Notes: generated from the letters alone by a model not told the origin. Counted from the first letter of the stretch, positions 29,373-38,523 are shown. The stretch is 64,000 nucleotides of DNA from Oceanisphaera avium (GCF_002157875.1 NZ_CP021376.1:1598501-1662500); one strand, 5' to 3'. Made by a program: numbers and translations.

Positions 29373-29838
29373 CCAACTGATATACTTAACATTATTTTAA
29401 TTAAAAATTGATTTAGAGCAATGATTTAGCATTCAAGATACATTTTTTAGAAAATAGGTGCTGATTTGTTCACAAGATCCGCTATGATGTTGCCGCTGAA
29501 TGTTAGGCGATTGTTTTTTTATCTCGTTAGTTAGGAATAAACTGACTAACAAGACAAGAACGTAAGTCACTGATAAACAGTGATATTGCGTAGCAATTTT
29601 AAGTCATTTTCAATTTTGCAACCTTTTTTGTAAAATATAATCGATAAATGACGTTGACATTCACCACGTAATTGAAAAAAATCTACACACAAATTGTCAA
29701 CATTTTGAATTTCAAAAGTACACAATTTGCATAATAAGAAGGCAGCGCATGTGGTCTCAGCCCTCAGCTTTCCAGCTGGGCACCTGTTTCGATGCGCTAG
29801 GGTCCTAACTAATAATATGAAACAGAGAAGGTAAGACC
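29373..29838 (+). promoter_or_regulatory. Long AT-rich leader and promoter region of puuD
   Basis: This 466-base gap is AT-rich with no credible frame. It holds a perfect 15-base palindrome TTTTGAATTTCAAAA at 29703-29717 and an extended -10-like TGCATAAT ending at 29735, which would start transcription near 29742. The predicted start is at the foot of the RNA structure described next, and the palindrome would cover the -35 region. Confidence 0.55.
29744..29798 (+). ncRNA. Candidate xanthine/urate riboswitch (NMT1-like) in the puuD leader
   Basis: P1 is AGCGCAT (29744-29750) paired perfectly with ATGCGCT (29792-29798). P2 is GCCC-TC-AGCT / AGCTGGGC (29760-29781), loop TTCC, with a two-base bulge. 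Between them lies a large asymmetric internal loop, GTGGTCTCA on one side and ACCTGTTTCG on the other. The compact two-stem shape, and its position ahead of a urate oxidase gene, fit the NMT1 (xanthine-I) class, which binds xanthine and urate. TGGTCT of the loop (29752-29757) can instead pair with AGACCA (29834-29839) at the puuD start codon, a ready switch for translation. The class call rests on structure and context from memory. Confidence 0.65.
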
Positions 29839-31119
29839 ATGGAAGCGTATCTGCTGGATTTTGGTAACTTATTAATCAGATGGCTGCACGTCATCGCGGC
29901 CATTGCTTGGCTAGGTGAGTCAATCTACTTCGTAATGCTGGATAACGGCCTTAAGCCACCTAAAGGTGAAGCTTGTAAGAAAAAAGGCGTATTCGGTGAA
30001 ATGTGGGCCGTACACGGTGGTGGTTTCTACCACAACCAAAAGTACGCAACTAGCCCAGAAGATCTGCCAGAAGACCTGCACTGGTCATTCTGGAAGGCTT
30101 ACACCACCTGGCTGTCAGGCTTTGGTTTATTCGTACTCTTGTACCTGACCAAGCCCAGCATTTATCTGGTTAACCGTAACAGCCCGTGGGAATGGGCAGC
30201 CAACATGACCGGCACCCAGGCCAATATTGCTGCCTTGCTGTTTTTATTGTTCGGTTGGATTATTTATAACGAATTATGTAAGCGCATTAGCCCTAACATG
30301 ACCCGTGACGGCATCCTAAGTGTTGCTGTAGGTGTGATGATGATAGCGGTAGCTTATTTGAGCACCCATATCTTTGCAGGCCGTGCTTCTTTCTTGTTAA
30401 CTGCTGCCGTAATGGGCACCGCGATGTCTGCTAACGTATTCTTCTGGATTATTCCTGGTCAGCGTCGCATGGTTAACGCCATGAAAGCGGGTCAAGCGCC
30501 AAATCCAATTGATGGTTTACGTGGCCGCCAGCGTTCAGTACACAACACTTACTTCACCTTACCGGTAGTATTGTTGATGCTGAGCAACCACTACTCGTTC
30601 ACCTTTAGCCACCACTTGTCTTGGGTGCTGATGGTATTGTTCATCTTCGCCGGTGCCCTGATTCGTCAGTACTTTGTATTGATGCACCGCGGTCAAATTC
30701 GCCCAGGCTACCCCATTGCCGGTGTGATCTTGATTATTATCGCTGCTTGGGTAGGTTACTTACCTGCTCCTAAAGTAGAGCGAGTGAGCACTCCAGCCCA
30801 AGTTGAAGCGCCTGTAGCTAACGCTGGCGACGCAGTTGAAGGCGATGATGCCGCTGCTGCTAACGACGGCGAAGTAACTTTGGCCCAAGTTGAAGCTGTG
30901 ATGGAAGAGCGTTGTGTCCAGTGCCACGCTGAAAACCCAGATAAAAGCTTTGGTTTTTCTGCTGCCCCACTGGGTATCAAGCTAGACTCAGAAGCTGAAA
31001 TCTTAGTACACGCAGCCGATATTAGAAAAGTAGTTGCTAATAACTACATGCCTTTGGGCAACATTACTCATATCACTGATGAAGAGCGTGACCTCATTGC
31101 AGCTTGGAGCGGCAAATAA
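29839..31119 (+). CDS. puuD: Membrane urate oxidase (urate hydroxylase) with cytochrome c domain, PuuD type
   Basis: A 426-residue inner-membrane protein. About eight membrane segments fill residues 10-310, starting LIRWLHVIAAIAWLGESIYF, with the family (Urate_ox_N) pattern of conserved histidines and WAVHGGGFYH. A flexible Ala/Asp/Glu-rich linker (320-345) leads to a cytochrome c domain with CVQCH at 359-363 and a likely Met ligand in NNYMPLGN. The Agrobacterium PuuD prototype oxidises urate to 5-hydroxyisourate without making hydrogen peroxide, passing electrons to cytochrome c. AGAAGG precedes the ATG. It is monocistronic with a strong terminator. The symbol is not the E. coli puuD of putrescine breakdown. 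Confidence 0.92.
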   Translation: MEAYLLDFGNLLIRWLHVIAAIAWLGESIYFVMLDNGLKPPKGEACKKKGVFGEMWAVHGGGFYHNQKYATSPEDLPEDLHWSFWKAYTTWLSGFGLFVLLYLTKPSIYLVNRNSPWEWAANMTGTQANIAALLFLLFGWIIYNELCKRISPNMTRDGILSVAVGVMMIAVAYLSTHIFAGRASFLLTAAVMGTAMSANVFFWIIPGQRRMVNAMKAGQAPNPIDGLRGRQRSVHNTYFTLPVVLLMLSNHYSFTFSHHLSWVLMVLFIFAGALIRQYFVLMHRGQIRPGYPIAGVILIIIAAWVGYLPAPKVERVSTPAQVEAPVANAGDAVEGDDAAAANDGEVTLAQVEAVMEERCVQCHAENPDKSFGFSAAPLGIKLDSEAEILVHAADIRKVVANNYMPLGNITHITDEERDLIAAWSGK

Positions 31120-31133
31120 GTTAACCTCTCAAT

Positions 31134-31165
31134 AAAAAAAGCCCGCCTTGTGCGGGCTTTTTTTT
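31134..31165 (+). terminator. Terminator after puuD
   Basis: AAAAAAAGCCCGC - CTTGT - GCGGGCTTTTTTTTT, a strong GC stem with a long T tract. Confidence 0.95.
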
Positions 31166-31420
31166 ATCCGTTTTTTCTGTTCTCTCACCCTTGCTCAAAA
31201 CGAGCTCACTTCTCGCTTTATCTTTTATTAACTAAAATTCTTGGCTCACTTAATTAATGCACAGCACAAATCTCATGCCTAATTTAATGGATTAAATGCT
31301 AATAATGAGAGCTAAGTTAAGACTATTTAAGAATATGGTAACAATGCAATGCACAACTAGGGTTACAATCGCATCTGGTGCGGTCGTCATAGGCCGTCTC
31401 TTCCCGCCTTTAGGATGATA

Positions 31421-32173
31421 ATGATGACGACTTATTATGATATGCAAGAAAAAGTATGTGTAGTCACCGGTGCTGCGCGCGGCTTAGGTAGAACCATTAG
31501 CGAGACATTAGCCAAGGCCGGAGCCCGCCGCATTTATGCCTGCGATATTAATATGGCTCCTGCCGATAGCTGGATTGGTGATTACCCTAACATTACCGCT
31601 ATTACGCTAGATGTGTGTAATAGCGCAGCACTCGCCACGTTACGCCAGCGTATCCAAGACGAACACGGTCATGTGGATGTGTTAGTTAATAATGCCGGTA
31701 TTACGCGCGATGCCTTGCTGGGTAAGATGACAGAAGAACAATGGGATCAGGTATTAACTGTTAATTTGAAGGGGGTATTTTTAACGACCCAATCTCTCTT
31801 GCCACTGCTAAAAGAAAAAGGAAAAAGCAGTATAGTCAGTATCTCCTCTGTAGTAGGAACGGACGGCAACATTGGCCAAAGTAATTATGCAGCCAGTAAA
31901 GGCGGCATTATTGCCATGACGAAGGGCTGGGCTAAAGAACTAGTGCACGGTGGCTTACAAGTACGCGCCAACTGCATAGCGCCGGGCTTTATTAATACCG
32001 AAATGACCCAAGCCGTACCCGAGGCGGTGCTGCAAAAAATGGCGGCACGTATTCCATTAGGTGCACTGGGCGAGCCCCAAGACATTGCCGATGGCGTGTT
32101 ATTTCTAGCCAGTGAGCGCGCCCGCTACATTACCGGCCAAGTACTAAAAATTGATGGCGGTTTAGTCCTGTAA
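31421..32173 (+). CDS. Short-chain dehydrogenase, 3-oxoacyl-ACP reductase (FabG) type
   Basis: A 250-residue NAD(P)-dependent SDR. The cofactor motif TGAARGLGRT, NNAG, the catalytic Ser (SISSVVG) and YxxxK (YAASK), and the C-terminal GQVLKIDGGL match FabG-like reductases. It is not next to other fatty-acid genes, so it is probably a FabG paralogue for acyl or polyhydroxyalkanoate metabolism. Several ATGs cluster at 31415-31424; AGGA at 31412-31415 best serves 31421 or 31424. A terminator follows. Confidence 0.88.
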   Translation: MMTTYYDMQEKVCVVTGAARGLGRTISETLAKAGARRIYACDINMAPADSWIGDYPNITAITLDVCNSAALATLRQRIQDEHGHVDVLVNNAGITRDALLGKMTEEQWDQVLTVNLKGVFLTTQSLLPLLKEKGKSSIVSISSVVGTDGNIGQSNYAASKGGIIAMTKGWAKELVHGGLQVRANCIAPGFINTEMTQAVPEAVLQKMAARIPLGALGEPQDIADGVLFLASERARYITGQVLKIDGGLVL

Positions 32174-32506
32174 AATGAAGCTGTGGTAAGCGGGTCGTTA
32201 AGGCTACCACGACTTAATTAACGCCAGAATTGAAAAGCTAAGAGCTGTCGATAACTCGCCAGCTCTTTTTTGTCTAAAAAATAGCCCTTGAACTGGCTGC
32301 GATAACTGCTAGCCTCATTAAGTCTGCATAGGGACTCAAAGATGTCTTAAAATTAGCTGAGAAGTAAAGTGTCGCAGCCTAGGCGCTGGCATACAACAAG
32401 TGAGCGTTCTTCTACTAGGCTCAGTAACGGGTACTTAAACTGCGTTCAACGTTAAGTCATCGATTTATATCTCATTACTCAAGTCTACTTTCCCTAAGGA
32501 TGGATT
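32174..32506 (+). other. Intergenic region upstream of katE
   Basis: A 333-base gap with no credible frame. The hairpin AAGAGCTG (32240-32247) / CAGCTCTT (32260-32267) followed by T6 is a terminator for the preceding SDR gene. The rest presumably holds the katE promoter; I could not place it. A ribosome site AAGGA precedes katE. Confidence 0.6.
32240..32271 (+). terminator. Terminator after the SDR gene
   Basis: AAGAGCTG and CAGCTCTT arms of 8 bp, loop of 12 bases, followed by a run of T. Confidence 0.75.
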
Positions 32507-34594
32507 ATGAAAAAAAAGATTGATCACACTGACCCCGCGAACAAGATGAATACTACTCAAGGCAATGGCGGAGAAACTCATCAAGATGCCGGCCAAGAGG
32601 TGCCAACCCTGACTACTCAACAAGGGGTCGCTATCGCCGATAATCAAAACTCGTTAACTGTCGGAAGTCGTGGCCCTACCCTGCTTGAAGATTTTGTTTT
32701 AAGAGAAAAAATTAACCACTTTGATCATGAACGTATTCCAGAGCGGATTGTACATGCGCGCGGCAGTGCCGCTCACGGCTACTTTGAGTTAAGCGAGTCT
32801 TTGGCTGAATATACCACGGCCAATATTTTGACTGAGGTCGGTAAACAAACGCCTCTCTTTACCCGCATCTCTACGGTGGCGGGCAGTAAAGGCTCTAAAG
32901 ATACGCCCCGCGACGTGCGCGGTTTTGCCGTGAAATTTTACACCGATCAAGGCAACTGGGATCTGGTGGGCAATAATATGCCGATTTTCTTTATTCAAGA
33001 TGCGATGAAGTTTCCCGATCTGGTTCATGCCGTAAAACCCGAGCCAGACCGCGGTTATCCCCAAGCCGCCTCAGCTCATGATACTTTCTGGGATTTTGTA
33101 TCACTTAGCCCAGAGACCATGCATAACGTAATTTGGCTAATGAGTGATAGAGCATTACCTAGAAGCCTGCGCATGATTGAAGGCTTTGGTATTCACAGTT
33201 ATCGTTTAATTAATAAAGAAGGCAAAAGCACCTTTGTGCGCTTTCACTGGAAACCCGTATTAGGGGTGCAATCTACTACTTGGGATGAAGCCGTTAAGAT
33301 CTCCGGCGCCGATCCCGATTATCATAGACGCGATCTTTTTGAGTCCATTAATCGTGGTGATTTCCCAGAGTGGGAATTAGGCGTACAGTTATTTAGCGAA
33401 CAAGAAGCGGCGCAATTTCCCTTTGATCACCTCGATGCCACTAAGCTTATTCCTGAAGAGTTAGTACCGGTAAAAATTGTGGGTAAAATGGTGCTGAACC
33501 GTTATCCCGATAACTTTTTTGCTGAAACCGAACAGGTGGCGTTTTGTCCCTCCCACCTGCCACCGGGCATAGATTTTAGTAATGATCCGCTATTACAAGG
33601 GCGACTATTTAGTTATTTAGATACTCAGCTGTCTCGGTTAGGCTCTCCTAATTTTGCGCAAATTCCCATTAATGCGCCAAAATGTCCGTTTGCTAATATG
33701 CAGCGCGATGGTCATATGCAAATGCAGGTCCCTAAAAGCCGCGTGGCTTACGAGCCGCAAAGTTTAGATCCGAGTATGCCAAGAGAAAGCGAAAAGCGCG
33801 GCTTTCATTCCTATTCAGAATCGCTCGATGATGGCGTAAAAGGACGGGTACGTGCCGACAAATTTGCTGATCACTACTCACAGCCACGCATGTTTTACCA
33901 AAGCCAAACGGCACCTGAGCAAGCACACATTGCCTCAGCTTATGCTTTTGAATTAGGTAAGGTAGACACCGCCCATGTGCGCACCCGCATGCTGGGCCAT
34001 TTGCGCCACATTGACGAAGACCTAGCCGCTCGTGTGGCCGATGCTCTGGGCATGGAGCTCCCCGAGCCACCCACTGCCGCCGCACCGATACAAGAGATGC
34101 CCACCTCTGATGCACTGCAAACCATCGGCCGCACACCGCATACACTCAAGGGCCGCCAAATTGCCATTTTAGTGGCGCCTGGCTCTAAGCGCAGTGAGAT
34201 AGAAAAATACCAACAGGCCGCTAAAGACCAAGGTGCGAGCGTGAAGATTATTGCTCCTGGGCGCGAAGCGGTATTAGATGATGGCACTCGTATTCAGTCT
34301 GATGAGCGGGTAGCAGGCGCGCCTTCTGCAATGTTTGATGCAGTGGTAAGCATTATTATGCCCGAGCAGGCTAAGAAGCTGGCCAAAGATAGCTCAACGC
34401 TTGATTGGTTTACTGATGCTTATGGCCACTGTAAGGCCATTGCCTATTGTGGAGCGACCGACCAATATATTTTAAGTAAGCTACCCATTGAAAAAGATGC
34501 CTTTATTACGCCGCTAACTGAGCTCGATAACTTTATTAAAAATGCTAAAACTCGGTTATGGCAACGCGAACCCAAGGTGCGGGATTTGGCTTAA
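32507..34594 (+). CDS. katE: Large-subunit catalase HPII
   Basis: A 695-residue clade 2 monofunctional catalase that dismutates hydrogen peroxide. The heme-pocket histidine is in [12 protein letters not shown], the asparagine in [16 protein letters not shown], and the proximal tyrosine in [12 protein letters not shown]. The extra C-terminal about 150 residues (from [19 protein letters not shown]) form the DJ-1/PfpI-like domain typical of HPII. It has a disordered N-terminal arm. It stands alone with its own terminator, between the SDR and the azlCD pair. Confidence 0.96.
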   Translation: MKKKIDHTDPANKMNTTQGNGGETHQDAGQEVPTLTTQQGVAIADNQNSLTVGSRGPTLLEDFVLREKINHFDHERIPERIVHARGSAAHGYFELSESLAEYTTANILTEVGKQTPLFTRISTVAGSKGSKDTPRDVRGFAVKFYTDQGNWDLVGNNMPIFFIQDAMKFPDLVHAVKPEPDRGYPQAASAHDTFWDFVSLSPETMHNVIWLMSDRALPRSLRMIEGFGIHSYRLINKEGKSTFVRFHWKPVLGVQSTTWDEAVKISGADPDYHRRDLFESINRGDFPEWELGVQLFSEQEAAQFPFDHLDATKLIPEELVPVKIVGKMVLNRYPDNFFAETEQVAFCPSHLPPGIDFSNDPLLQGRLFSYLDTQLSRLGSPNFAQIPINAPKCPFANMQRDGHMQMQVPKSRVAYEPQSLDPSMPRESEKRGFHSYSESLDDGVKGRVRADKFADHYSQPRMFYQSQTAPEQAHIASAYAFELGKVDTAHVRTRMLGHLRHIDEDLAARVADALGMELPEPPTAAAPIQEMPTSDALQTIGRTPHTLKGRQIAILVAPGSKRSEIEKYQQAAKDQGASVKIIAPGREAVLDDGTRIQSDERVAGAPSAMFDAVVSIIMPEQAKKLAKDSSTLDWFTDAYGHCKAIAYCGATDQYILSKLPIEKDAFITPLTELDNFIKNAKTRLWQREPKVRDLA

Positions 34595-34645
34595 TGCCTT
34601 TAAAGCTTAAACTTAACACCCCAGTTTAAGCCTAAAGAACGAATA

Positions 34646-34675
34646 AAAAAGCTCAGCTTAAGCTGAGCTTTTTAG
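34646..34675. terminator. Terminator after katE
   Basis: AAAAAGCTCAGCTTAAGCTGAGCTTTTT is a perfect 28-base palindrome with A and T tracts, so it can serve katE and the convergent azlD. Confidence 0.9.
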
Positions 34676-34687
34676 TCAGTACTTACC

Positions 34688-35014
34688 TCATACAAACCAG
34701 CCATTCATTAACGCCATATAAACTAAAGTACCACTTAAAATACTCAACAACGCTTGGCCTCGCCATAACTGCAAACTAGCGACTACCGCCACCGCAATGA
34801 GTTGTGCGTAACCTGCACTAAGCTGCTGCCAATGCTGCACATTCATGGCATATAAAGTAAGTAGCACCATCATGGCCACCGGCAAGCGCCGCCCTAGAAT
34901 TTGAATACGTTTATGGTGGGCAATGAGGCTGCGCGCCACAAAGGGAAAGGCGCGCAGGCCAAAGGTAACTGCCGCCATAATTAAGGCGGCAATGGCATAA
35001 TCTAGATGGCTCAT
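34688..35014 (-). CDS. azlD: AzlD family branched-chain amino acid exporter subunit
   Basis: A 108-residue membrane protein with about three to four segments and the AzlD signature FGLRAFPFVARS near residue 18, RRLPVAMMVLLTLYA in the middle. With AzlC it forms an efflux pump for branched-chain or related amino acids. The ATG at 35014 overlaps the azlC stop (ATGA), so the two genes are translationally coupled. Confidence 0.9.
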   Translation of the reverse strand: MSHLDYAIAALIMAAVTFGLRAFPFVARSLIAHHKRIQILGRRLPVAMMVLLTLYAMNVQHWQQLSAGYAQLIAVAVVASLQLWRGQALLSILSGTLVYMALMNGWFV

Positions 35015-35673
35015 GCCGCCTCCGCACTGGGCCACGCCAGTAGTACGATCACGAGCATGAGCGAGGCAGACAATAAGAAGTACTCACTGAGCCACCAACC
35101 GGCAATGGCGGCTACCAGCAAGCCAAGAGCGAGGGCACCCCAGTCTTTTTTAGCTCGCATCTGCTCTACGGCCAAAACCGTAAATAAAGCTGTAAGTGCA
35201 AAGTCTAAGCCTTGTAAACCAGGAGGTAGCCCTTGTGCTAAAAGCATGCCCAGTAAGGTGCCTATAATCCAATAACTTTGATTAAAGGCCACCACCTGCA
35301 GCGCTGTTTTTGAGTCATTCACTTGGCCAGAGGCACTTAATAGCGAGTAGGTTTCATCGGTAATCCCAAAGATAAAATAAGGCCGCCCCACAGGACCGTT
35401 TGGCAATAAATGATATAAAGATAAGCCATAAAAAAGATGGCGAAAATTGACTAATAAAGAAGCCACCGCCAAATCAATCCAGCCAATGCCGGCGGCCAAC
35501 ATGCCCACCGCTAAATATTGCAACGCGCCGGCATAGACCAAGATACTCATCAAGGGCGCCCAATACCAAGTGAGCTGGGCATCTATCCATAGCACGCCAA
35601 ACACGGCGCCCAAGGGTAAATAGCCCATCATCACCGGCAAGGTCAGCGAAAACGCAGTACGCCAGCTAGTCAT
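35011..35673 (-). CDS. azlC: AzlC family branched-chain amino acid exporter subunit
   Basis: A 220-residue polytopic membrane protein of the AzlC family: LPVMMGYLPLGAVFGVL near the N-terminus, VYAGALQYLAVGML, the signature LLVNFRHLFYGLSL, and FGITDETYSL. It is the large partner of AzlD. AAGG lies 6 bases before the ATG at 35673; a 12-codon upstream extension is unlikely. Confidence 0.92.
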   Translation of the reverse strand: MTSWRTAFSLTLPVMMGYLPLGAVFGVLWIDAQLTWYWAPLMSILVYAGALQYLAVGMLAAGIGWIDLAVASLLVNFRHLFYGLSLYHLLPNGPVGRPYFIFGITDETYSLLSASGQVNDSKTALQVVAFNQSYWIIGTLLGMLLAQGLPPGLQGLDFALTALFTVLAVEQMRAKKDWGALALGLLVAAIAGWWLSEYFLLSASLMLVIVLLAWPSAEAA

Positions 35674-35794
35674 GTAAGACCTTAAAAAGGGAAATAAACA
35701 AAGCCCCAAAATCTAAGCCAAGCCTTCGGTTTAAGCAAGGATGGTCCTTAAAAAGCCGTGCTTAATCTCAAATTTTTCATAAAAACTGAGTGGA

Positions 35795-37222
35795 TCACTC
35801 AGCTTTACTTGGAAATTCCAGCATAAAACGAGTGCCGCTATCGTCACTGGTGACACATACTTGGCCATGATGCAGCTGCATAATAGAACGCACTATCGAT
35901 AAGCCCAGCCCCCCGGTTTGACTGCTATGGCTGCGGGCTGGATCGCCACGGTAAAAGCGCTCAAACAGCAGTGCTAAAGAGTCAGCTTTAATAATAGGGC
36001 CTCGATTACCGACCTCAATTATCCAAGACGACGGCGACTGTGGCTGCTGTTGATTCTCTTGCTCATAACAACGCAGCACTATGGGTTGACCTTTGGCTCC
36101 GTAGCAAAGCGCATTACTTAATAAGTTGGCCAAGGCGCGGCGTAATAAGTCTTGATCGGCCCATACTAAAGTAAGTGCTCGCTCAGCTTGTGGCGCCTGC
36201 TCGTTAAGCCCTACTTCATTAATTAGCGCCATATCGGCTTCTTCTGCCATGCCCTCAAAATATTCAAATAATTGCTCAGTGAGCTCAAACACATTCACCC
36301 AACTTTGCTTAAGGGAGGCTTGGGGTTGCTCGGTGCGTGCTAAAAACAACATGCTATTAACCATGCGCGATAAGCGCTCATACTCTTCTTGGTGAGAAGC
36401 TAGCAAGGTTTCATAGTCTTCTAACGGGCGTGCTTTACGCAAAGTATGTTCGGTTTGCCCCATTAAGTTACTTAAGGGAGTACGTATTTCATGGGCTAAG
36501 TCTTCTGAAAAACGCGATAGCTGGCCAAACCCTACTTCTAAACGGCCCAGCATTTGATTAAGACTATAAGCCAGCCCGCGCAATTCGGTAGGTAACTCGG
36601 CATCGGCCAAGCGCAAATGTAAGCGCCTTGCATCAATAGACTCAACTTGGCGAGCGAGTCGGCGCACCGGTTGTAGCCCCTGTCGACTCACCCAGGCTCC
36701 CAGCAAAAAAGCCAATAGACTACCGATAACTAAGATAACGAATAACTTTAGCCGATAAGCGGCCAACATTTGCTCTCGTGGTGCCAGCAATTTACCGGCA
36801 ATCAGCATTAACCCTTGCTCATTATGTTCTACATAGCGCCACGCTAAACGCGCTTGTTGTTGCTCATCAAAGCCCAGTTGTGCTGTTTGGCTGTGACTTA
36901 AGGTCGGTAGCGGTAACTGGCTGGGGTTTACGCTAATTAAGGTCTGCCCTTGATCATTTAACACCCATAACAGGCTGTCTTGATTGCCTAACATATTGGC
37001 ATAAAGCTGAGGACGGTTTTGCAACTCGATAACACTTTGGCTTTCATCTAATAACGCTTGGATATGTTCAAGACGACCCAATAAACTTTGATCGTCCCGC
37101 CACGCTATCTCTCTTTGCAGTGAGTAATTTAAATAAAAACCGATACCGCCCAGTAAGCAAGTGCTCACTAAAGCAAACATGAAAGCCAGGCGAAAGCTTA
37201 AAGAATTGAGGCGCCCATTCAT
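35795..37222 (-). CDS. hprS: Sensor histidine kinase, HprS/CusS type
   Basis: A 475-residue sensor kinase of the heavy-metal/oxidative-stress subfamily. Two membrane segments (about 10-30 and 155-178) flank a periplasmic sensor; HAMP follows, then the H box FSEDLAHEIRTPLSNLMGQ, the N box LANLLSNALCYG and the G box GGLGLSIVRS. Adjacent to hiuH like E. coli hprS (yedV), with CusS as the close alternative. It overlaps the response-regulator gene by four bases. E. coli HprS relies on a membrane cysteine that I do not see in the second segment here. Confidence 0.82.
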   Translation of the reverse strand: MNGRLNSLSFRLAFMFALVSTCLLGGIGFYLNYSLQREIAWRDDQSLLGRLEHIQALLDESQSVIELQNRPQLYANMLGNQDSLLWVLNDQGQTLISVNPSQLPLPTLSHSQTAQLGFDEQQQARLAWRYVEHNEQGLMLIAGKLLAPREQMLAAYRLKLFVILVIGSLLAFLLGAWVSRQGLQPVRRLARQVESIDARRLHLRLADAELPTELRGLAYSLNQMLGRLEVGFGQLSRFSEDLAHEIRTPLSNLMGQTEHTLRKARPLEDYETLLASHQEEYERLSRMVNSMLFLARTEQPQASLKQSWVNVFELTEQLFEYFEGMAEEADMALINEVGLNEQAPQAERALTLVWADQDLLRRALANLLSNALCYGAKGQPIVLRCYEQENQQQPQSPSSWIIEVGNRGPIIKADSLALLFERFYRGDPARSHSSQTGGLGLSIVRSIMQLHHGQVCVTSDDSGTRFMLEFPSKAE

Positions 37223-37890
37223 GAGCGCAGCTCACACACATAGCCCATACCGCGCATGGTGTGAATTAATTTAACGGGGAAGTCTTCATCGATTTTGGCG
37301 CGCAGGCGTCGTATTGCTACATCCACCACATTGGTATCACTATCAAAGTTCATATGCCACACCTGAGATGCAATATAGGTCCGCGTCATTACTTCACCTT
37401 GGTGGCTAATCAATAATTGCAACAGCGTAAACTCTTTATTGGTCAGCTCAATACGCTGTCCAGCGCGAGTGACTCGTCGGCTTAGGGGCTCTAGCTGCAG
37501 ATCTGCTAGTTGATAGAGAGTAATCTCTCGCAGTGGTGCGCGCTGTAATAATTTACGTGAACGCGCCAGCAGCTCGGCAAAAGAAAAAGGCTTCGCTAAA
37601 TAATCATCGGCGCCCTGCTCTAGCCCCCGCACTTTATCTTCTACCGCATCGCGGGCGGTAAGAAAAATCACCGGCGTACTCGAAGTACGCCGAATAATTT
37701 CTAATAATTGCCAGCCATTGAGCCCAGGTAACATGATATCCAAGATGATTAAATCGAATTGACCTTCATTAATCAGGTACTCACCCTCGCGGCCATCTAG
37801 CGCCACTTCCACTGAATAACCCGACTCACTAAAGCCTTTTTTCAAATAATCGGCAATTTTAGCTTCATCTTCGACAATTAAAATTTTCAT
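37219..37890 (-). CDS. hprR: OmpR-family response regulator, HprR/CusR type
   Basis: A 223-residue two-domain regulator. The receiver has the acidic pair VEDEA, phospho-acceptor Asp51 (LIILDIMLPG), the switch threonine (FLTARDAVED) and lysine (LAKPFSFAEL). The C-terminal winged helix includes NKEFTLLQLLISHQGEVMTR and VVDVAIRRLRAKIDEDF. It belongs to the CusR/HprR group. First gene of the pair and divergent from hiuH, as in E. coli. Confidence 0.86.
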   Translation of the reverse strand: MKILIVEDEAKIADYLKKGFSESGYSVEVALDGREGEYLINEGQFDLIILDIMLPGLNGWQLLEIIRRTSSTPVIFLTARDAVEDKVRGLEQGADDYLAKPFSFAELLARSRKLLQRAPLREITLYQLADLQLEPLSRRVTRAGQRIELTNKEFTLLQLLISHQGEVMTRTYIASQVWHMNFDSDTNVVDVAIRRLRAKIDEDFPVKLIHTMRGMGYVCELRS

Positions 37891-37978
37891 GACTTACCTT
37901 GAATTTTGAGCAGCTTAATGTGGGCGAGTTAGACCACTTTACCACTGTTATTCTTTACTTCGTAAGCTCACAGAGTGA

Positions 37979-37996
37979 GATGACAGCTTTGTAATC
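37979..37996. promoter_or_regulatory. Candidate HprR/CusR-type operator
   Basis: GATGACA-GCTT-TGTAATC is an imperfect inverted repeat (6 of 7 arm positions) in the divergent hprR-hiuH gap. The TGACA/TGTAA half-sites resemble CusR/HprR boxes. It lies near the middle of the gap and could act on both genes. Confidence 0.5.
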
Positions 37997-38112
37997 TAAG
38001 CGTAATGGGTTTGTTCGCCACCCACAGGCATGATGAGAACAGACAGTAAGCCCGACTCTTTATCGCTCACTACTGAACTTTGTTTTAAACATCACATCTT
38101 TGAGGACTAACA

Positions 38113-38523
38113 ATGAAAAAATTAGCATATTTAATGGTCGGTACCCTCTTAGCCAGCAGCGCGGGTTTAGCCCTCGCCGCCGATAATCCATTAAGCGTAC
38201 ACGTACTGAATTTAGAAAATGGCTTACCCTCATCCGGTGTAGAAGTGATGTTAGAGCAACAAGCAGGTGATAGCTGGACTAAGCTCAATAGCGGCATCAC
38301 CAATGAGCAAGGCCGTATCCCGGCTTTATATCCAGAAGGTAAAAAATTAGAGGAAGGTGTCTATCGCGTCACCTTTGAAACAGGCGACTGGTTTAAAAAG
38401 CATGATACCACCACTTTCTTCCCTGAAGTACCGGTGATCTTTACCGCCGACGCCAGCGTTGAGCATTACCATATTCCGCTGTTACTGAGCCCTTATGGTT
38501 TCTCTACTTATCGCGGTAACTAA
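38113..38523 (+). CDS. hiuH: Periplasmic 5-hydroxyisourate hydrolase (transthyretin-like)
   Basis: A 136-residue transthyretin-like enzyme with a signal peptide (MKKLAYLMVGTLLASSAGLALA), so it acts in the periplasm. The mature part starts LSVHVLNLENGLPSSGV with the active-site histidine, contains the arginine in NEQGRI, and ends EHYHIPLLLSPYGFSTYRGN. The C-terminal tetrapeptide is YRGN rather than the canonical YRGS. It hydrolyses 5-hydroxyisourate, the product of urate oxidation by PuuD. Pairing with a two-component system matches E. coli hiuH-hprRS. Confidence 0.93.
   Translation: MKKLAYLMVGTLLASSAGLALAADNPLSVHVLNLENGLPSSGVEVMLEQQAGDSWTKLNSGITNEQGRIPALYPEGKKLEEGVYRVTFETGDWFKKHDTTTFFPEVPVIFTADASVEHYHIPLLLSPYGFSTYRGN

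Noticed and set aside
32465..32647. 60-codon minus-strand frame at the katE start
   Set aside because: Antisense to katE and lacking any signature.
33732..34287. Minus-strand frames of 115-137 codons within katE
   Set aside because: Antisense to the catalase gene.
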